Positions 16,344 through 25,895 of a stretch of 64,000 nt of DNA are shown piece after piece. Made by a program: the position numbers and the translations under genes. The notes below the pieces were generated by a model, which did not search any database, was not told the origin of the DNA, and saw only the letters and a program-made list of their open reading frames with translations. Position 1 is the first letter of the stretch. Every line of letters starts with the position of its first letter. Source of the stretch: Enemella evansiae (GTDB lineage Bacteria > Pseudomonadota > Alphaproteobacteria > Rhodobacterales > Rhodobacteraceae); NCBI GenBank assembly GCA_017255395.1, contig JAFKDC010000017.1, positions 58,805 to 122,804 of the forward strand. The letters are read 5' to 3'.

Positions 16344-19118
16344 CTAGGCCACGCGGCGCAATGCGGGCAGCCCCTGTCGTGTCAGGGCCTGCACTTCGTG
16401 CCGTTTCAGGCAAAGCCGCGCGGTGCCGCCATAGGCAGAGACATCGCCGCGCAAATGCGGCATCGCCGCGAAAAGGCTGTCGCGGGCGGGCGGGGTCAGC
16501 GCGGCCAGCCCCGCGTCGCCGACAAAGAAGCTCTCTGTGGCGAGGCCTTCGGCGTAGATCACCTGATGCCGGTCGAGCGCGAGGTGGATATAGGTCACCT
16601 CACCGCCCTCGATGCGGGTCACACCCGGCGTGCCCAGCATGTGGCGGGCCGAGGCAAAGACCTCTTCGGCTCCGAACATAAGCTGAGCGCTGTAGCCTTC
16701 CAGCAGCATCCGGTGCTGTGGCGAGACCAGCAGGGGGCGGGCGCCGCCCAGCACCTGCGGCGCGATGCGGATGGGGGCCGCGCGCCCTGCCGCCAGCGCC
16801 CGCCGGGCGCCGATCCAGCGCAGCGGTTGCAGGCCCTCGTCGCGGGTCACCAGACAATCGCCCGCGCGCAGGGACTCGACCGGGCGATAGCCGGTTTCGG
16901 TCAGGATCTGCGTCCCGGGCGTGAAACAGATCACATTGTCGATGTTCGAGAAGGTGACAAGCGTGCCGTCCAGCAGCTGTACCGTCCCGGACTGCTCTCC
17001 GCCCACGTTCGAGGTGATATTGATCGTCGTGCGATCCGCCAGCCCGTTCAGGTTCAGCGTGTCGCCGCTGGTCTGGCCGCCGGTCAGGCCGTCGATGAAG
17101 ATGCCGCCGGCGCCGGTCTCTCCGGTATCGACGAGGGTGATGGTGTCATCGCCGTCGCCGCCGGTGATCGTGTCGCCGTTGGAGGCGAAAATCGCGTCAT
17201 CGCCCGCGCCGCCGTCGACGTTGTCGGCGCCAGACCCGCCTGCCAGCCAGTCGTCGCCATCGCCGCCAGACAGCGTGTCGGCGCCGTCGCCGCCTTCCAG
17301 CGAGTCAGCCCCGTCGCCGCCGGTCAGGACATCGTCGCCGGTGCCGCCCTCCAGGACGTCGTCGCCAATACCGCCGTCCAGCGTGTCGTTGCCAGCGCCA
17401 CCGATGAGGGAATCGTCGCCCTCTTCGCCATAGAGCGCGTCAGAGCCGCCGCGCCCGTCCAGCGTGTCGTTGCCCAGCCCGCCGTAGAAGACGTTGGTCC
17501 AGTCCGGCCCCTCATCGTCGTAGCCGGCAAGGCTGTCGTCGAAGTCCGACCCGATGATGCCATCGTTTCCGCCAAGGTTCACGTCGCCCTCGGCATGGCC
17601 GCCCGAGAAGGCGCCGCTGGCAAGGTCGATGGTCACACCGGCGTCGGACGAAGCATAGGACAGGAAGTCCATGCCGCCGCCGCCAGAGAAGCTGTCGGCG
17701 CCCGCACCGCCCTCCAGCGTGTCGTCGCCCGCTCCGCCGATCAGGCTGTCGGCACCGGCGCCACCGGACAGGGAATCCGCCCCGGTGCCGCCGTCCAGCG
17801 TATCGTCACCCTCTTCTCCGAACAGCGTGTCCTCGCCCGCGCCGCCAAGGATCAGGTCGTCTCCGCCCACCGGGACGGCGTCGAACTGCACGTCGGTGAC
17901 CCAGATCCCCTGCGTGCCGTTCAGCGCGTTGCCATAGACGATCTCGATCCGCGACACCGGCCCGGCGATGTCGACCAGCACCGAGCCCCCGGCCTGGTTC
18001 GTACCCTCGGCCACGTTGTTGGCGGTGACCGTGTTGCCGGAAACGATGTCTCCGCCAGAAGGGGTCAGGACCACCGTCACCGGATTGTTGTCGGCGTCGA
18101 AGGCGTTGACCGTCACCACGTCGCGGTGGTTGCCACTGCCCCAGTCCACGTCGTTGATGCGGAAAGAGACGTTCTCGACCTCGTCCGCCACGCTCGACCC
18201 GGCGCTGGCGGCAAAATTCAGCGTCGTGCGCGAGGTGGTGCCGTCGCCATTGCCGAAGAGGTAGAGCGAGGAGTTCGGGTTGTAGGTCTCGCCGCCTGCC
18301 CGGTACTGGGTGTCGTCCGTATCGACCTGAAAGGTCGGGTTGTTGTTGCCGGTGCTGGCGAAAGAGACCGAGACGTCGATCTCTCCGGTGTCCTGCGTGA
18401 AGCCGCCCGCTAGGTTGGTGCCGTTTCCGCCCTGCGCGTTCCAGTTCAGGTCCTGCGCGATGCGGCTGGGCGCGGCGCCGCCCTGATCGCCGTAGACCAG
18501 GTCGTTGCCGTCTCCGGCGTCGATGGTGTCGTTGCCAGCGCCGCCGTAGACGGTGTCGTTGCCGTCCCGCGCGGTGATGGAATCGTCCACTCCCCAGGGC
18601 GAGCCGTCGACCTGTTCGCCGTGGATATCCTGATAGGCGAAGTCGATCAGGTCCTCGCCATCGGTGCCGTCGATATCGCCATCGGTGAAATCGGCGTAGC
18701 TGAAGGCAATGTCGCCCGCCGAGGCATTGGGATTGCTGTCGTAGGCCAGCACGTCGTAGCTGCGCCCGGGCACCATGGGCAGTTCCGAAAGCGTGTAAAG
18801 CCCGTCCGCTGCGCCGCCTTCGACCTCCAGCTGCGCGACCTGAAAGACCTCGCCGGTGACGCTGTCGCGCAGCGTCCAGACGCGTTCGGCGTCCATGTTC
18901 ACCCCGGTCGAGGTGCCCGCGCTGGTGGTCGCATTTCCGAAAGCGCTTTCGCCGCCGGCGCTGTCGTCGTCCAGCGTCTGGCCGCCGATCCCGGCCTCAT
19001 TGTCGGTGATTGTTGCGGTGCCGCCGTAGGTGGCAGGGCCCGTCCAGACAAAGGAACCACCCGTGGGGACGGTGCCCCACGGGTCAAAGTCGTAGAATTC
19101 GACAGTATATACGGGCAT
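16344..19118 (-). CDS. Hint-domain protein with RTX calcium-binding repeats
   Basis: The 924-residue acidic protein starts with the N-terminal region shared by many Rhodobacteraceae Hint proteins (MPVYTVEFYDFDPWG, FVWTGPATYGG). It contains three blocks of RTX nonapeptides of the GGxGxDxLx type, at about residues 185-215, 425-490 and 550-690. A C-terminal Hint domain begins at Cys731 (ICFTPGTQILTETG) and has the SPQHRML histidine near residue 802. RTX repeats fold on calcium outside the cell and indicate type I secretion; Hint domains self-cleave. No type I secretion genes are nearby. There is no classical signal peptide. Confidence 0.9.
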   Translation of the reverse strand: MPVYTVEFYDFDPWGTVPTGGSFVWTGPATYGGTATITDNEAGIGGQTLDDDSAGGESAFGNATTSAGTSTGVNMDAERVWTLRDSVTGEVFQVAQLEVEGGAADGLYTLSELPMVPGRSYDVLAYDSNPNASAGDIAFSYADFTDGDIDGTDGEDLIDFAYQDIHGEQVDGSPWGVDDSITARDGNDTVYGGAGNDTIDAGDGNDLVYGDQGGAAPSRIAQDLNWNAQGGNGTNLAGGFTQDTGEIDVSVSFASTGNNNPTFQVDTDDTQYRAGGETYNPNSSLYLFGNGDGTTSRTTLNFAASAGSSVADEVENVSFRINDVDWGSGNHRDVVTVNAFDADNNPVTVVLTPSGGDIVSGNTVTANNVAEGTNQAGGSVLVDIAGPVSRIEIVYGNALNGTQGIWVTDVQFDAVPVGGDDLILGGAGEDTLFGEEGDDTLDGGTGADSLSGGAGADSLIGGAGDDTLEGGAGADSFSGGGGMDFLSYASSDAGVTIDLASGAFSGGHAEGDVNLGGNDGIIGSDFDDSLAGYDDEGPDWTNVFYGGLGNDTLDGRGGSDALYGEEGDDSLIGGAGNDTLDGGIGDDVLEGGTGDDVLTGGDGADSLEGGDGADTLSGGDGDDWLAGGSGADNVDGGAGDDAIFASNGDTITGGDGDDTITLVDTGETGAGGIFIDGLTGGQTSGDTLNLNGLADRTTINITSNVGGEQSGTVQLLDGTLVTFSNIDNVICFTPGTQILTETGYRPVESLRAGDCLVTRDEGLQPLRWIGARRALAAGRAAPIRIAPQVLGGARPLLVSPQHRMLLEGYSAQLMFGAEEVFASARHMLGTPGVTRIEGGEVTYIHLALDRHQVIYAEGLATESFFVGDAGLAALTPPARDSLFAAMPHLRGDVSAYGGTARLCLKRHEVQALTRQGLPALRRVA

Positions 19119-19340
19119 TTGCCTCTGGTCCCGGTCCTGTCAGCCTTCAGCGCCTGTTGCGGTCTTCCGAAGGGTTTGCCCGCGTTGGGGCGGTGCTCGA
19201 TGCTCTTGTCTGTTCCGCTCTTGGTGGCGGTGTTTCCAATTTGACTACAATTGGACCGGGGCAGGATTGTGAGCGAAATGTGGCATTTTTCGGGCAATCG
19301 CGATTTTTGGAAACAATTCCGCCCAGAGCCGGGATCTGGC

Positions 19341-19412
19341 TCCGCTCTTCTTCGATCTTCCAAGTACCTTGGGGTCCGGGGGCAGAGCCCCCGGGGGGTC
19401 GCCTGCCGACAG
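19341..19412 (-). repeat. Dispersed intergenic repeat with GC hairpins downstream of the molybdenum hydroxylase
   Basis: Read on the minus strand, the order is a hairpin CGCCTGCC..GGCAGGCG, the hairpin GGGGGCTCTGCCCCC (19378-19392) and a core CCAAGGTACTTGGAAGATC followed by GAAGAAGAGCGG. This is the fullest copy of the family in the minus orientation. The whole 314-bp gap 19119-19432 holds no gene; the part beside 19118 is the presumed promoter region of the Hint/RTX gene. Confidence 0.7.
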
Positions 19413-19432
19413 GCAGGCGAAATCATCACGCC

Positions 19433-21673
19433 TCAGGCATAGAAGTCGAAGTGCTTGTTCAGCGGCAACTCCCGCACGCGCTTGCCCGTCAGATCGAAGA
19501 GCGCATTGGCCAGCGCCGGGGCGGCGGGGGGCGTGGCGACCTCTCCGATGCCGTTCAGCCGCTCCTGGTTTTGCAGGACGCGCACCTTGACGGGGGGCAT
19601 CTGCGCCATGCGCAGGGCCGTGTAGTCGGGAAAGTTTGTCTGCTGCACCTGACCGCCCGCAAAGGTGATCTCTTCGCCGATGGCCGCCGAGAGACCGTAG
19701 GCCATGGCCCCGGTCAGCTGCGCCTCGATGTTGCCGGGGTCCAGCGCGACGCCGGGATCGGCGGCGATCCATGCGTTGGTCAGGCGGATCAGCCCGTCCT
19801 GATCCTGCACCTCGATCACCATGGCCGTGGGCGTGCCGAAGCTGTAGACCATCGCCAGCCCGCGTCCGGTGCCCTCGGGCGTTTTGCCGGTCCAGCCCGA
19901 CATGTCCCCGACCGCCTCCAGCACCTGCCAGGCGGGCAGCCATTCGTCGCGGGTCAACTCCATCCGCAATTCCAGCGGGTCCCGACCGGCGGCATGGGCC
20001 ATCTCGTCCATGAAGCTTTCGTGGAAGAAGCCGTTGAAGCTGGCCCCAACCGACCGCCAGAAGCCAAGCGGCGGCGCGATTTCCGCGCGCCAGCCGCGCA
20101 CGCGGTAGTTCTTCAGCCCGTAGGGCTGGTTGAACAATGCGTCGACGATGGACACGTCCGGCCCGCCCGGCGCGAAGCCGGTCCAGCGGTCCATGGCCTG
20201 TCCCATGATCGAGGGCGCGGCCACCTGCGCGTCGATCATCACGATCCCGCCGTCCTGCACCGCGCCCTTCATGCGCGCCTGCGCGGGCGGGCGGTAGAAG
20301 TCATGGGTCATGTCCTCTTCGCGCGACCATGTGACATTGACCGGCGTGCCGGGCACCGCCTTGGCCACCCGCGTCGCGAGCACCGCATAATCCAGCTCTC
20401 CACGCCGCCCGAAACCGCCGCCCATGAGCGTGACATTGACCTCGACATCCTCGACCGCGACGCCTGCCTCTTCGGCGCAGCGCGCTTGCAGGAAGGTCGG
20501 CCCCTGGTTGCCGCACCAGATCCGCAGCTTGTCGCCGTCGAACCACGCGGTGGCGTTCATCGGCTCCATGGTCGCATGGGCGAGGAAGGGCACTCGATAG
20601 GTCGCCTCGACCACCTCGGCGCTGTCGGGGATCAGCGTCACGATGCCGTCGTCGCGGTGGGTGCTGTCGGGGGCGTCGTTGTCGAAGGCCGCATCCAGCG
20701 CGGCCAGCATCTCTGCGGTGGTCTCGGGGTAGCTGGAGGGCTCCCACTCCACCTCGACCGCCTCGACGGCGCGCTGCGCCAGCCAAGTGTTCGTGGCGAT
20801 GGCGGCCACCCCGTCCCCCATGTCGACGATCTTCTCGACCCCGGCCATGCGTTCCGCCTCGAAGGCGTCGAAGCGCTTCATGCCCGCCCGTGTCGGCGCC
20901 ATGCGGACAGCGGCGAAGAGCATCCCCGGCAGGCGCGTGTCGATGCCGAATTGCGCGGTGCCCATGGTCTTGGCGGCGAGGTCGATGCGCGGCTGGGTCT
21001 TGCCCAGAAGGCGCCAGTCTGACGGATCGCGCAGCTGCACGCTGGGCGGATCAACCTCCGCCGCCTCGGCGGCCAGTTCGGTATAGGGCAGGGTGGTCCC
21101 GTCGGCGGCGATCACCGCGCCGCGCTCTGTCCGCAGCGTCTCGATCTCTACGCCCAGCCGGTTCGCCGCGGCGGTCTTCAGCATCTCGCGCGTGGCGGCG
21201 CCGGTCACCCGCAGCCTCTCGTAGCCGTCCTTCATGGCGGTCGAGCCGCCGGTGACCTGCATCTTCAGCACCTTGCCCATCTTGGCCACGACCTGACCGA
21301 GGTTGTGCTGGAAGGCCGAGGCATCGTAGCCTTTCGAGGGCACCGCTTCGGCCAGCATGGCGGTGTTGTAATAGGCGGCGGCGGGCGGGCCGTGGATCAC
21401 CCGCACCTGATCGAGGTCGAGGTCCATTTCCTCGGCCAGCAGCGCGGCCCATGTGGTATGCGTGCCCTGACCCATCTCGGCGCGCGGTGCGATCAGCGTC
21501 ACACCCACGCCGTCGATCAGCACGAAGGGGTTCAGCGTGGCCTCGCCGTCGCCCGGTTTCAGAGGGTTCGGCGCGGGCTTCATCACGTACCACGCGCCAA
21601 AGGCCGCGCCCCCGGCGACGGCGGCGACTCCGATCAGAAAGGTCCGGCGGGCGATCTTGCCGATGCTGGCCAT
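19433..21673 (-). CDS. Molybdenum hydroxylase large subunit (isoquinoline 1-oxidoreductase beta-type)
   Basis: This 746-residue protein belongs to the xanthine-oxidase superfamily group with an N-terminal export signal. It has the Tat-like motif RRTFLIGVAAVAGGAAFGAW at residues 9-28, then VGVTLIAPRAEMGQGTHTTWAALLAEEMDLD and GGGFGRRGELDYAVLA, which form the molybdopterin-cytosine-dinucleotide site. The reaction is hydroxylation of a heterocycle or oxidation of an aldehyde; the substrate is unknown. It follows its Fe-S subunit by only 3 bases. There is no FAD subunit, so electrons probably go to a periplasmic cytochrome. No XdhC-type maturation gene is nearby. Confidence 0.9.
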   Translation of the reverse strand: MASIGKIARRTFLIGVAAVAGGAAFGAWYVMKPAPNPLKPGDGEATLNPFVLIDGVGVTLIAPRAEMGQGTHTTWAALLAEEMDLDLDQVRVIHGPPAAAYYNTAMLAEAVPSKGYDASAFQHNLGQVVAKMGKVLKMQVTGGSTAMKDGYERLRVTGAATREMLKTAAANRLGVEIETLRTERGAVIAADGTTLPYTELAAEAAEVDPPSVQLRDPSDWRLLGKTQPRIDLAAKTMGTAQFGIDTRLPGMLFAAVRMAPTRAGMKRFDAFEAERMAGVEKIVDMGDGVAAIATNTWLAQRAVEAVEVEWEPSSYPETTAEMLAALDAAFDNDAPDSTHRDDGIVTLIPDSAEVVEATYRVPFLAHATMEPMNATAWFDGDKLRIWCGNQGPTFLQARCAEEAGVAVEDVEVNVTLMGGGFGRRGELDYAVLATRVAKAVPGTPVNVTWSREEDMTHDFYRPPAQARMKGAVQDGGIVMIDAQVAAPSIMGQAMDRWTGFAPGGPDVSIVDALFNQPYGLKNYRVRGWRAEIAPPLGFWRSVGASFNGFFHESFMDEMAHAAGRDPLELRMELTRDEWLPAWQVLEAVGDMSGWTGKTPEGTGRGLAMVYSFGTPTAMVIEVQDQDGLIRLTNAWIAADPGVALDPGNIEAQLTGAMAYGLSAAIGEEITFAGGQVQQTNFPDYTALRMAQMPPVKVRVLQNQERLNGIGEVATPPAAPALANALFDLTGKRVRELPLNKHFDFYA

Positions 21674-21676
21674 GGC

Positions 21677-22129
21677 TCAGGCCCCCTCTGACGCGGATTT
21701 GATGGCGGCGCGGATGCGCGGATAGGTCCCGCAGCGGCAGAGATTGCCGGACATGGCGGCGTCGATCTCGTCGTCGCTGGGGTTCGGGATCTCGGCCAGC
21801 AGGGCGGCGGCCTGCATGATCTGGCCCGACTGGCAGTAGCCGCATTGCGGCACCTGATGCGCGATCCAGGCCTCTTGCAGCGGGTGCGGGGCCTCGGGCT
21901 GGCCCAGCCCCTCGATGGTCGTCACATCGCCCCAGACCTCCGACAGCGGCACCTGGCACGACCGCACGGCCTCGCCGTCGATCTGCACGGTGCAGGCCCC
22001 GCAAGAGGCGACGCCGCAGCCGTATTTCGTGCCGGTCAGGTTCAGCGCGTCGCGCAGCACCCAAAGCAGGGGGACGTCGCCGGGCAGGTCGACCTGATGG
22101 GTCTGCCCGTTTACGGTGAGGGTGGTCAT
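21677..22129 (-). CDS. 2Fe-2S subunit of the molybdenum hydroxylase (isoquinoline 1-oxidoreductase alpha-type)
   Basis: The 150-residue protein has both clusters of the family. The plant-ferredoxin-like site is [24 protein letters not shown] (Cys at about 38, 43, 46 and 58), and the all-alpha site is [11 protein letters not shown] with GNLCRCGTY. It relays electrons from the molybdenum site of the large subunit encoded just downstream. It has no signal of its own, so it is probably co-exported with the Tat-signal partner. The ATG is preceded by GGAGGCTCTC. Confidence 0.93.
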   Translation of the reverse strand: MTTLTVNGQTHQVDLPGDVPLLWVLRDALNLTGTKYGCGVASCGACTVQIDGEAVRSCQVPLSEVWGDVTTIEGLGQPEAPHPLQEAWIAHQVPQCGYCQSGQIMQAAALLAEIPNPSDDEIDAAMSGNLCRCGTYPRIRAAIKSASEGA

Positions 22130-22200
22130 GAGAGCCTCCGATAAGCGGTGAGTTCAGAATTGGGGCTCCGCCGGGCGGTGTCAATCGAAGCGGGGCAGCG

Positions 22201-23205
22201 TCACCCGGCCTTTGTCCAGCGGGCCGCACGGCGGTCCATGACACGACGCCAGAGCGGCGGCACCAGCGCGATGCAGGCCATCACCGGCAGCGAGTAGGGC
22301 AGGATCGGCATGGCCTCGCGGTCGATCTGAAGGCCGGGATAGGGGCGCGCCGGGTGCGCGTGGTGGTCGGAATGGCGCGGCGCGTTCAGCATCAGCGCCG
22401 AAGACGCCCCCTGCGGCGCGTTCCAGCTGTGCTGCGGGCCGACCGGTTCGGGCTTGCCACTGGCGCCGTCGTGGCGTCTGAGGCCGTAGTGCTGAACGTA
22501 GTCCGACAGGAACAGCTGCGCCTGCGCATAGGCCGACAGGGCCAGCAGGGCCGCGATGCCGGCGAGGCCTCCGACGGCGGCGGCGAGGCCCAGCGACAGG
22601 CCCGCACCGCCTGCGTACCACGCATAGGGGTGCATCCCGCGCCCCTGCCGCAGGCGGCTTTCGGCGCGATAGCCCGCGCGCAGCGAGCCCACCCATGCCC
22701 GCGCGGCGAAGGCGTACCACGACTCGCCCAAGCGCGCCGAGTTCGGGTCGCGGTCCGTCGCGGCGTGGATGTGATGCACCCGGACATGGGCCGAGGCATG
22801 GTGCCCGAACAGCACCGAGGCATAGACCGCGACGCCCAGCCTGCGCGGCCAGCGCCCGGCGCGGTGGATCAGTTCATGCGCGTTGGAATTGCTGACCTGC
22901 CCAAGGAACAGCGACAGCGCGAGGAAGATCAGCACCTTGTCCAGCCAAGGCGCGTCCGAGGCCAGCACCGCGACCCCGCCGTAAAGCAGGGGAAAGTGCA
23001 GCAGCCCCAGCGTGACCGACAGCCCGCCACCCGCCGGGAACTCTGCCCCCGGCACATCGGGCGCGGCCAGCGCGGCGATCTTGTCCAGCGCCCAGACGAG
23101 GACCGTGACACAGGCCAGCGCCAGCGCCGGGAAAGGGCCGCCCACCACCATGGCCAGCGCCAGCAGCGCCACCATGCCAAGGGTCGCAAGCGCGAAACGG
23201 ATCAT
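22201..23205 (-). CDS. alkB: AlkB-type alkane 1-monooxygenase / membrane di-iron hydroxylase
   Basis: The 334-residue membrane protein has the histidine boxes of the AlkB family: NAHELIHRAG, GHHASAHVRVHHIHAATDRDPNSARLG, the box DYVQHYGLRR, and NAPRHSDHHAHPARPYPGLQ. About six hydrophobic segments surround them. Family members hydroxylate alkane or related chains with electrons from rubredoxin. No rubredoxin gene is adjacent, so the partner must be elsewhere. The ATG at 23205 is preferred over an upstream start because AGGGA lies 5-9 bases before it. The protein is shorter than the classical ~400-residue AlkB, as is common in this lineage. Confidence 0.8.
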   Translation of the reverse strand: MIRFALATLGMVALLALAMVVGGPFPALALACVTVLVWALDKIAALAAPDVPGAEFPAGGGLSVTLGLLHFPLLYGGVAVLASDAPWLDKVLIFLALSLFLGQVSNSNAHELIHRAGRWPRRLGVAVYASVLFGHHASAHVRVHHIHAATDRDPNSARLGESWYAFAARAWVGSLRAGYRAESRLRQGRGMHPYAWYAGGAGLSLGLAAAVGGLAGIAALLALSAYAQAQLFLSDYVQHYGLRRHDGASGKPEPVGPQHSWNAPQGASSALMLNAPRHSDHHAHPARPYPGLQIDREAMPILPYSLPVMACIALVPPLWRRVMDRRAARWTKAG

Positions 23206-23759
23206 GACATTCCCTAAAGTTTCTCTTACCGGCCAGTCTTGCACCCGAGATCACAACATTCCGTCACCGTTCGGGCAGAGTCACGGTATGTCATGGCCCG
23301 GGTTTCGGACAGGGCGTCGTTTTCCGCCAGAACCGGGCGGCGTTCAGGCGGTATCCTGTCCGCAGGCCAGCGGAGGATGCGCATAGCTTCGGACGAAGGC
23401 AAGGAGGCGCGCTGCCTCGCGGTAAGCGGCGGCCAGAGCAAGCCGTGAAGCTTCGGGGAAGCTTTTACATTGGCAGAGAAGCTCTTGTTATTAATTGTGA
23501 AATGGCGGTAGGCGCATGGATCTTGGAAGTCGGGCCAGGCTGTATCTGCCCGGGCAACGAATACCCCGTCTCTCACGCGATTTTGCGGAAGGAAATCAAA
23601 GCGCTGGAAGACGCGGCTCTGGCGGGCGGGGGCGCTTACGACCTGTGGCGCGGTCATACGACACCGCAGCGGCGAAATGCGGGGAGGATCGTAAAAGTGA
23701 AAGCAAAAGGGCGAATTTCGGTGGGTGTGGCAGGATTTCTATCGAGTAAAGTAAACCTT
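23206..23759. other. 554-bp intergenic region of lower G+C without a supported gene
   Basis: The part from about 23440 to 23760 is visibly less GC-rich than its surroundings (for example TTGTTATTAATTGTGAAATG). Short open frames on both strands have no recognisable motifs, start-site support or family features. It holds the alkB promoter side. It may be a remnant of transferred DNA; nothing firmer can be said. Confidence 0.5.
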
Positions 23760-24647
23760 TCAGTGGTTCTTATAGACGGCGCAGATGCAGCCCTGCGCTT
23801 TCAGCCGGGTGCATAGCCGCCAGGCAGCGTCCCGCGAATCGTGGCCGATGCGGGCCATGTAGTAGCCGCCCTTGGGGCTGGACCGGCTTTTCTGCCAGAC
23901 AAGATCCGGATCAGCGTTGCCGACCAGACCCTTGCAGGCCCGCGCCCGGCTCTTGAATTGCTGAATGGCCACCGCCTTGGTGGTCCCGAAGGCCATCTGG
24001 ACACCCCATTTCTTCAGCTTCGGCGTGCCCGGTTCCTGTGCCGGATAGGGGGTCAGACGTCGGTTGCGCGCCATCTGGTGGCAGGCTTCCCGAAAGGGCC
24101 GGTCCCCGTCCAGCCGGAAATCCGGCGCCTCGGGCGGTGCGTCGCGCCATGTCTCGGCGGCCAGTCCGGTGATGATCCTGACGTAATCCACCGTCTCTTT
24201 CGCCAGCCCGCCGGTGCCCGCCACCAGTCCGTCGGCGCGTCTTTCGCCGCCGTTATAGGCCACTGCCGCCAGCCCGTGATTGCCGTAGCGCCGCCGCAGC
24301 TCTCCGAGGTATTCCGCCGAATATTCAAGAGCCTCTGCCGGATTGTAGGGGTCCAGCAGGCCCCGCAGCCGGGCGGTCGAGGCGATGAACTGCGCGATCC
24401 CCATGGCGTTGGCGTGGCTCAGGGCATTGGGGTCGAAGCGGCTTTCCTGCCATATCAGGCGCGCGAAAAAGCCCGGGTCGAGATCGTGGCTTTGGGCGAA
24501 GATCTCTATGGCCTGGCAGGTGTCAAAGACGAAATGCGCGGGCCGGATGCACTGTACCTGGCCGAAGGCCCCGGCGGAGCACATCGTGCCGGGCTCCGCG
24601 CGCAGGGCGGCAGGCCAAAGCAAGAGGAACAGGACAAGGGCGCGCAT
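23760..24647 (-). CDS. Lytic transglycosylase (SLT domain), exported
   Basis: The 295-residue protein has a signal peptide (MRALVLFLLLWPAALRAEP). The SLT fold has catalytic Glu68 in FARLIWQESRFDPNALSHANAMGIAQFI, the conserved YNPAEALEYSAEYLGELRRRYG and LAAVAYNGGERR. It cleaves peptidoglycan glycan strands in the periplasm. The C-terminus (GGYYMARIGHDSRDAAWRLC..CICAVYKN) resembles a SPOR-like module, but this is tentative. It is divergent from ftsY across 102 bp. Confidence 0.9.
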   Translation of the reverse strand: MRALVLFLLLWPAALRAEPGTMCSAGAFGQVQCIRPAHFVFDTCQAIEIFAQSHDLDPGFFARLIWQESRFDPNALSHANAMGIAQFIASTARLRGLLDPYNPAEALEYSAEYLGELRRRYGNHGLAAVAYNGGERRADGLVAGTGGLAKETVDYVRIITGLAAETWRDAPPEAPDFRLDGDRPFREACHQMARNRRLTPYPAQEPGTPKLKKWGVQMAFGTTKAVAIQQFKSRARACKGLVGNADPDLVWQKSRSSPKGGYYMARIGHDSRDAAWRLCTRLKAQGCICAVYKNH

Positions 24648-24749
24648 GCTTCAGTGATCCGCCGCGCCACGCGCCGCGTCAACTCACACTTTTATTAAGT
24701 GCCCCTCCGTATTAGGTGAAGGGAGAGCATCAATCGGGAAAGATCCGCC

Positions 24750-25886
24750 ATGTCCTTCTTTGGAAAGCTGAAGAACCGGCTTTTGAAGTCGTCCTCCAAG
24801 CTGGATGAGGGGCTTGATGCCATCGTGCAAGAGGGCGGCTCTGCCGACGCGGGCCAGCCCGAAGATCTGCCCAAGACAGAGATGCCGGTGACCGCCCCGG
24901 CCATGCCCGCGCCTCAGGCGCCGCCGCCGCCGTCGGAAACGGCGCGCATCAAGCCCATCGACCTGCCGCCCCAGCCCGCCGCCGCGCCGCCGCAGCCGGG
25001 GCTACTGGGGCGTTTTATCGGCAAGGGCCGGGCAGAGCCTGCCGTGCGTCGGGTCCTGGACGACGAGATGCTGGAGCAGCTCGAAGAGCTGCTGATCGCC
25101 TCGGACATGGGGGTCGACACGGCCCTGCGCGTGACCGGCAACATCGCCGAGGGGCGCTTTGGCAAGCGCCTCTCGACGCGCGAGATCAAGGAGCTGCTGA
25201 GCGCCGAGGTGGCCCGGATCATGGCCCCCGTCGCGCGGCCCCTGCCGCTGTACCCCCGCCGTCCGCAGGTGGTGCTGGTCGTCGGGGTGAACGGCTCGGG
25301 CAAGACCACGACCATCGGCAAGCTCGCCAGCCAGTTCCGGGCCGCGGGCAAGAACGTGGTGATCGCCGCGGGCGATACCTTTCGCGCGGCGGCGGTGGAA
25401 CAGCTTCAGGTCTGGGGCGAACGGGCCGGGGTGCCGGTCCTGACCGCGCCCGAGGGTTCGGACCCGGCCAGCCTTGCCTTCGACGCCATGACGCGGGCGC
25501 AGGCCGAGGGCGCCGACCTTCTGATGATCGACACGGCGGGGCGGCTTCAGAACCGGCAGGATCTGATGGAGGAACTGGCGAAGATCGTCCGCGTGATCCG
25601 CAAAAAGGACCCGGATGCGCCACACAACACGCTTCTGGTGCTGGATGCGACAACCGGCCAGAACGCGGTGAATCAGGTCGAGACCTTCCGCAAGCTTGCC
25701 GATGTGTCGGGGCTTGTGATGACCAAGCTGGACGGGACGGCGAAGGGCGGTGTCCTGGTTGCTCTGGCGGATAAGTTCGGGCTGCCGATCCACGCCATCG
25801 GCGTGGGTGAGCAGATCGACGACCTCGCGCCCTTCGATCCCGAGGAATTCGCGGCCGCCCTGACCGGCCTCGATACGGAAAGCTGA
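24750..25886 (+). CDS. ftsY: Signal recognition particle receptor FtsY
   Basis: The 378-residue SRP GTPase has an N-terminal Pro/Ala-rich region (residues about 30-85), the helical N domain, and a G domain with VNGSGKTTTIGKLA (G1), DTFRAAAVEQL, DTAGRLQN (G3), TKLDGTAKGG (G4) and GVGEQIDDLAPF (G5). It docks ribosome-SRP complexes at the membrane for insertion of inner-membrane proteins. The N-terminal region is shorter and less acidic than in E. coli FtsY. A purine-rich GGGAAAGA precedes the start. Confidence 0.97.
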   Translation: MSFFGKLKNRLLKSSSKLDEGLDAIVQEGGSADAGQPEDLPKTEMPVTAPAMPAPQAPPPPSETARIKPIDLPPQPAAAPPQPGLLGRFIGKGRAEPAVRRVLDDEMLEQLEELLIASDMGVDTALRVTGNIAEGRFGKRLSTREIKELLSAEVARIMAPVARPLPLYPRRPQVVLVVGVNGSGKTTTIGKLASQFRAAGKNVVIAAGDTFRAAAVEQLQVWGERAGVPVLTAPEGSDPASLAFDAMTRAQAEGADLLMIDTAGRLQNRQDLMEELAKIVRVIRKKDPDAPHNTLLVLDATTGQNAVNQVETFRKLADVSGLVMTKLDGTAKGGVLVALADKFGLPIHAIGVGEQIDDLAPFDPEEFAAALTGLDTES

Positions 25887-25895
25887 CGCCCTCGG

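Noticed and set aside
17100..17850. Dense DNA repeats considered as a separate repeat element
   Set aside because: They are the in-frame codons of RTX nonapeptides and are explained by the protein.
15813..18413. Long plus-strand open frame (866 codons) opposite the Hint/RTX gene
   Set aside because: The repeated Val/Ala/Gly pattern is the complement of the RTX repeat DNA. The minus-strand protein has clear RTX and Hint motifs.
23226..23657. Minus-strand 143-codon open frame in the gap after alkB
   Set aside because: No ribosome binding site, no motif and atypical composition; not supported as a gene.
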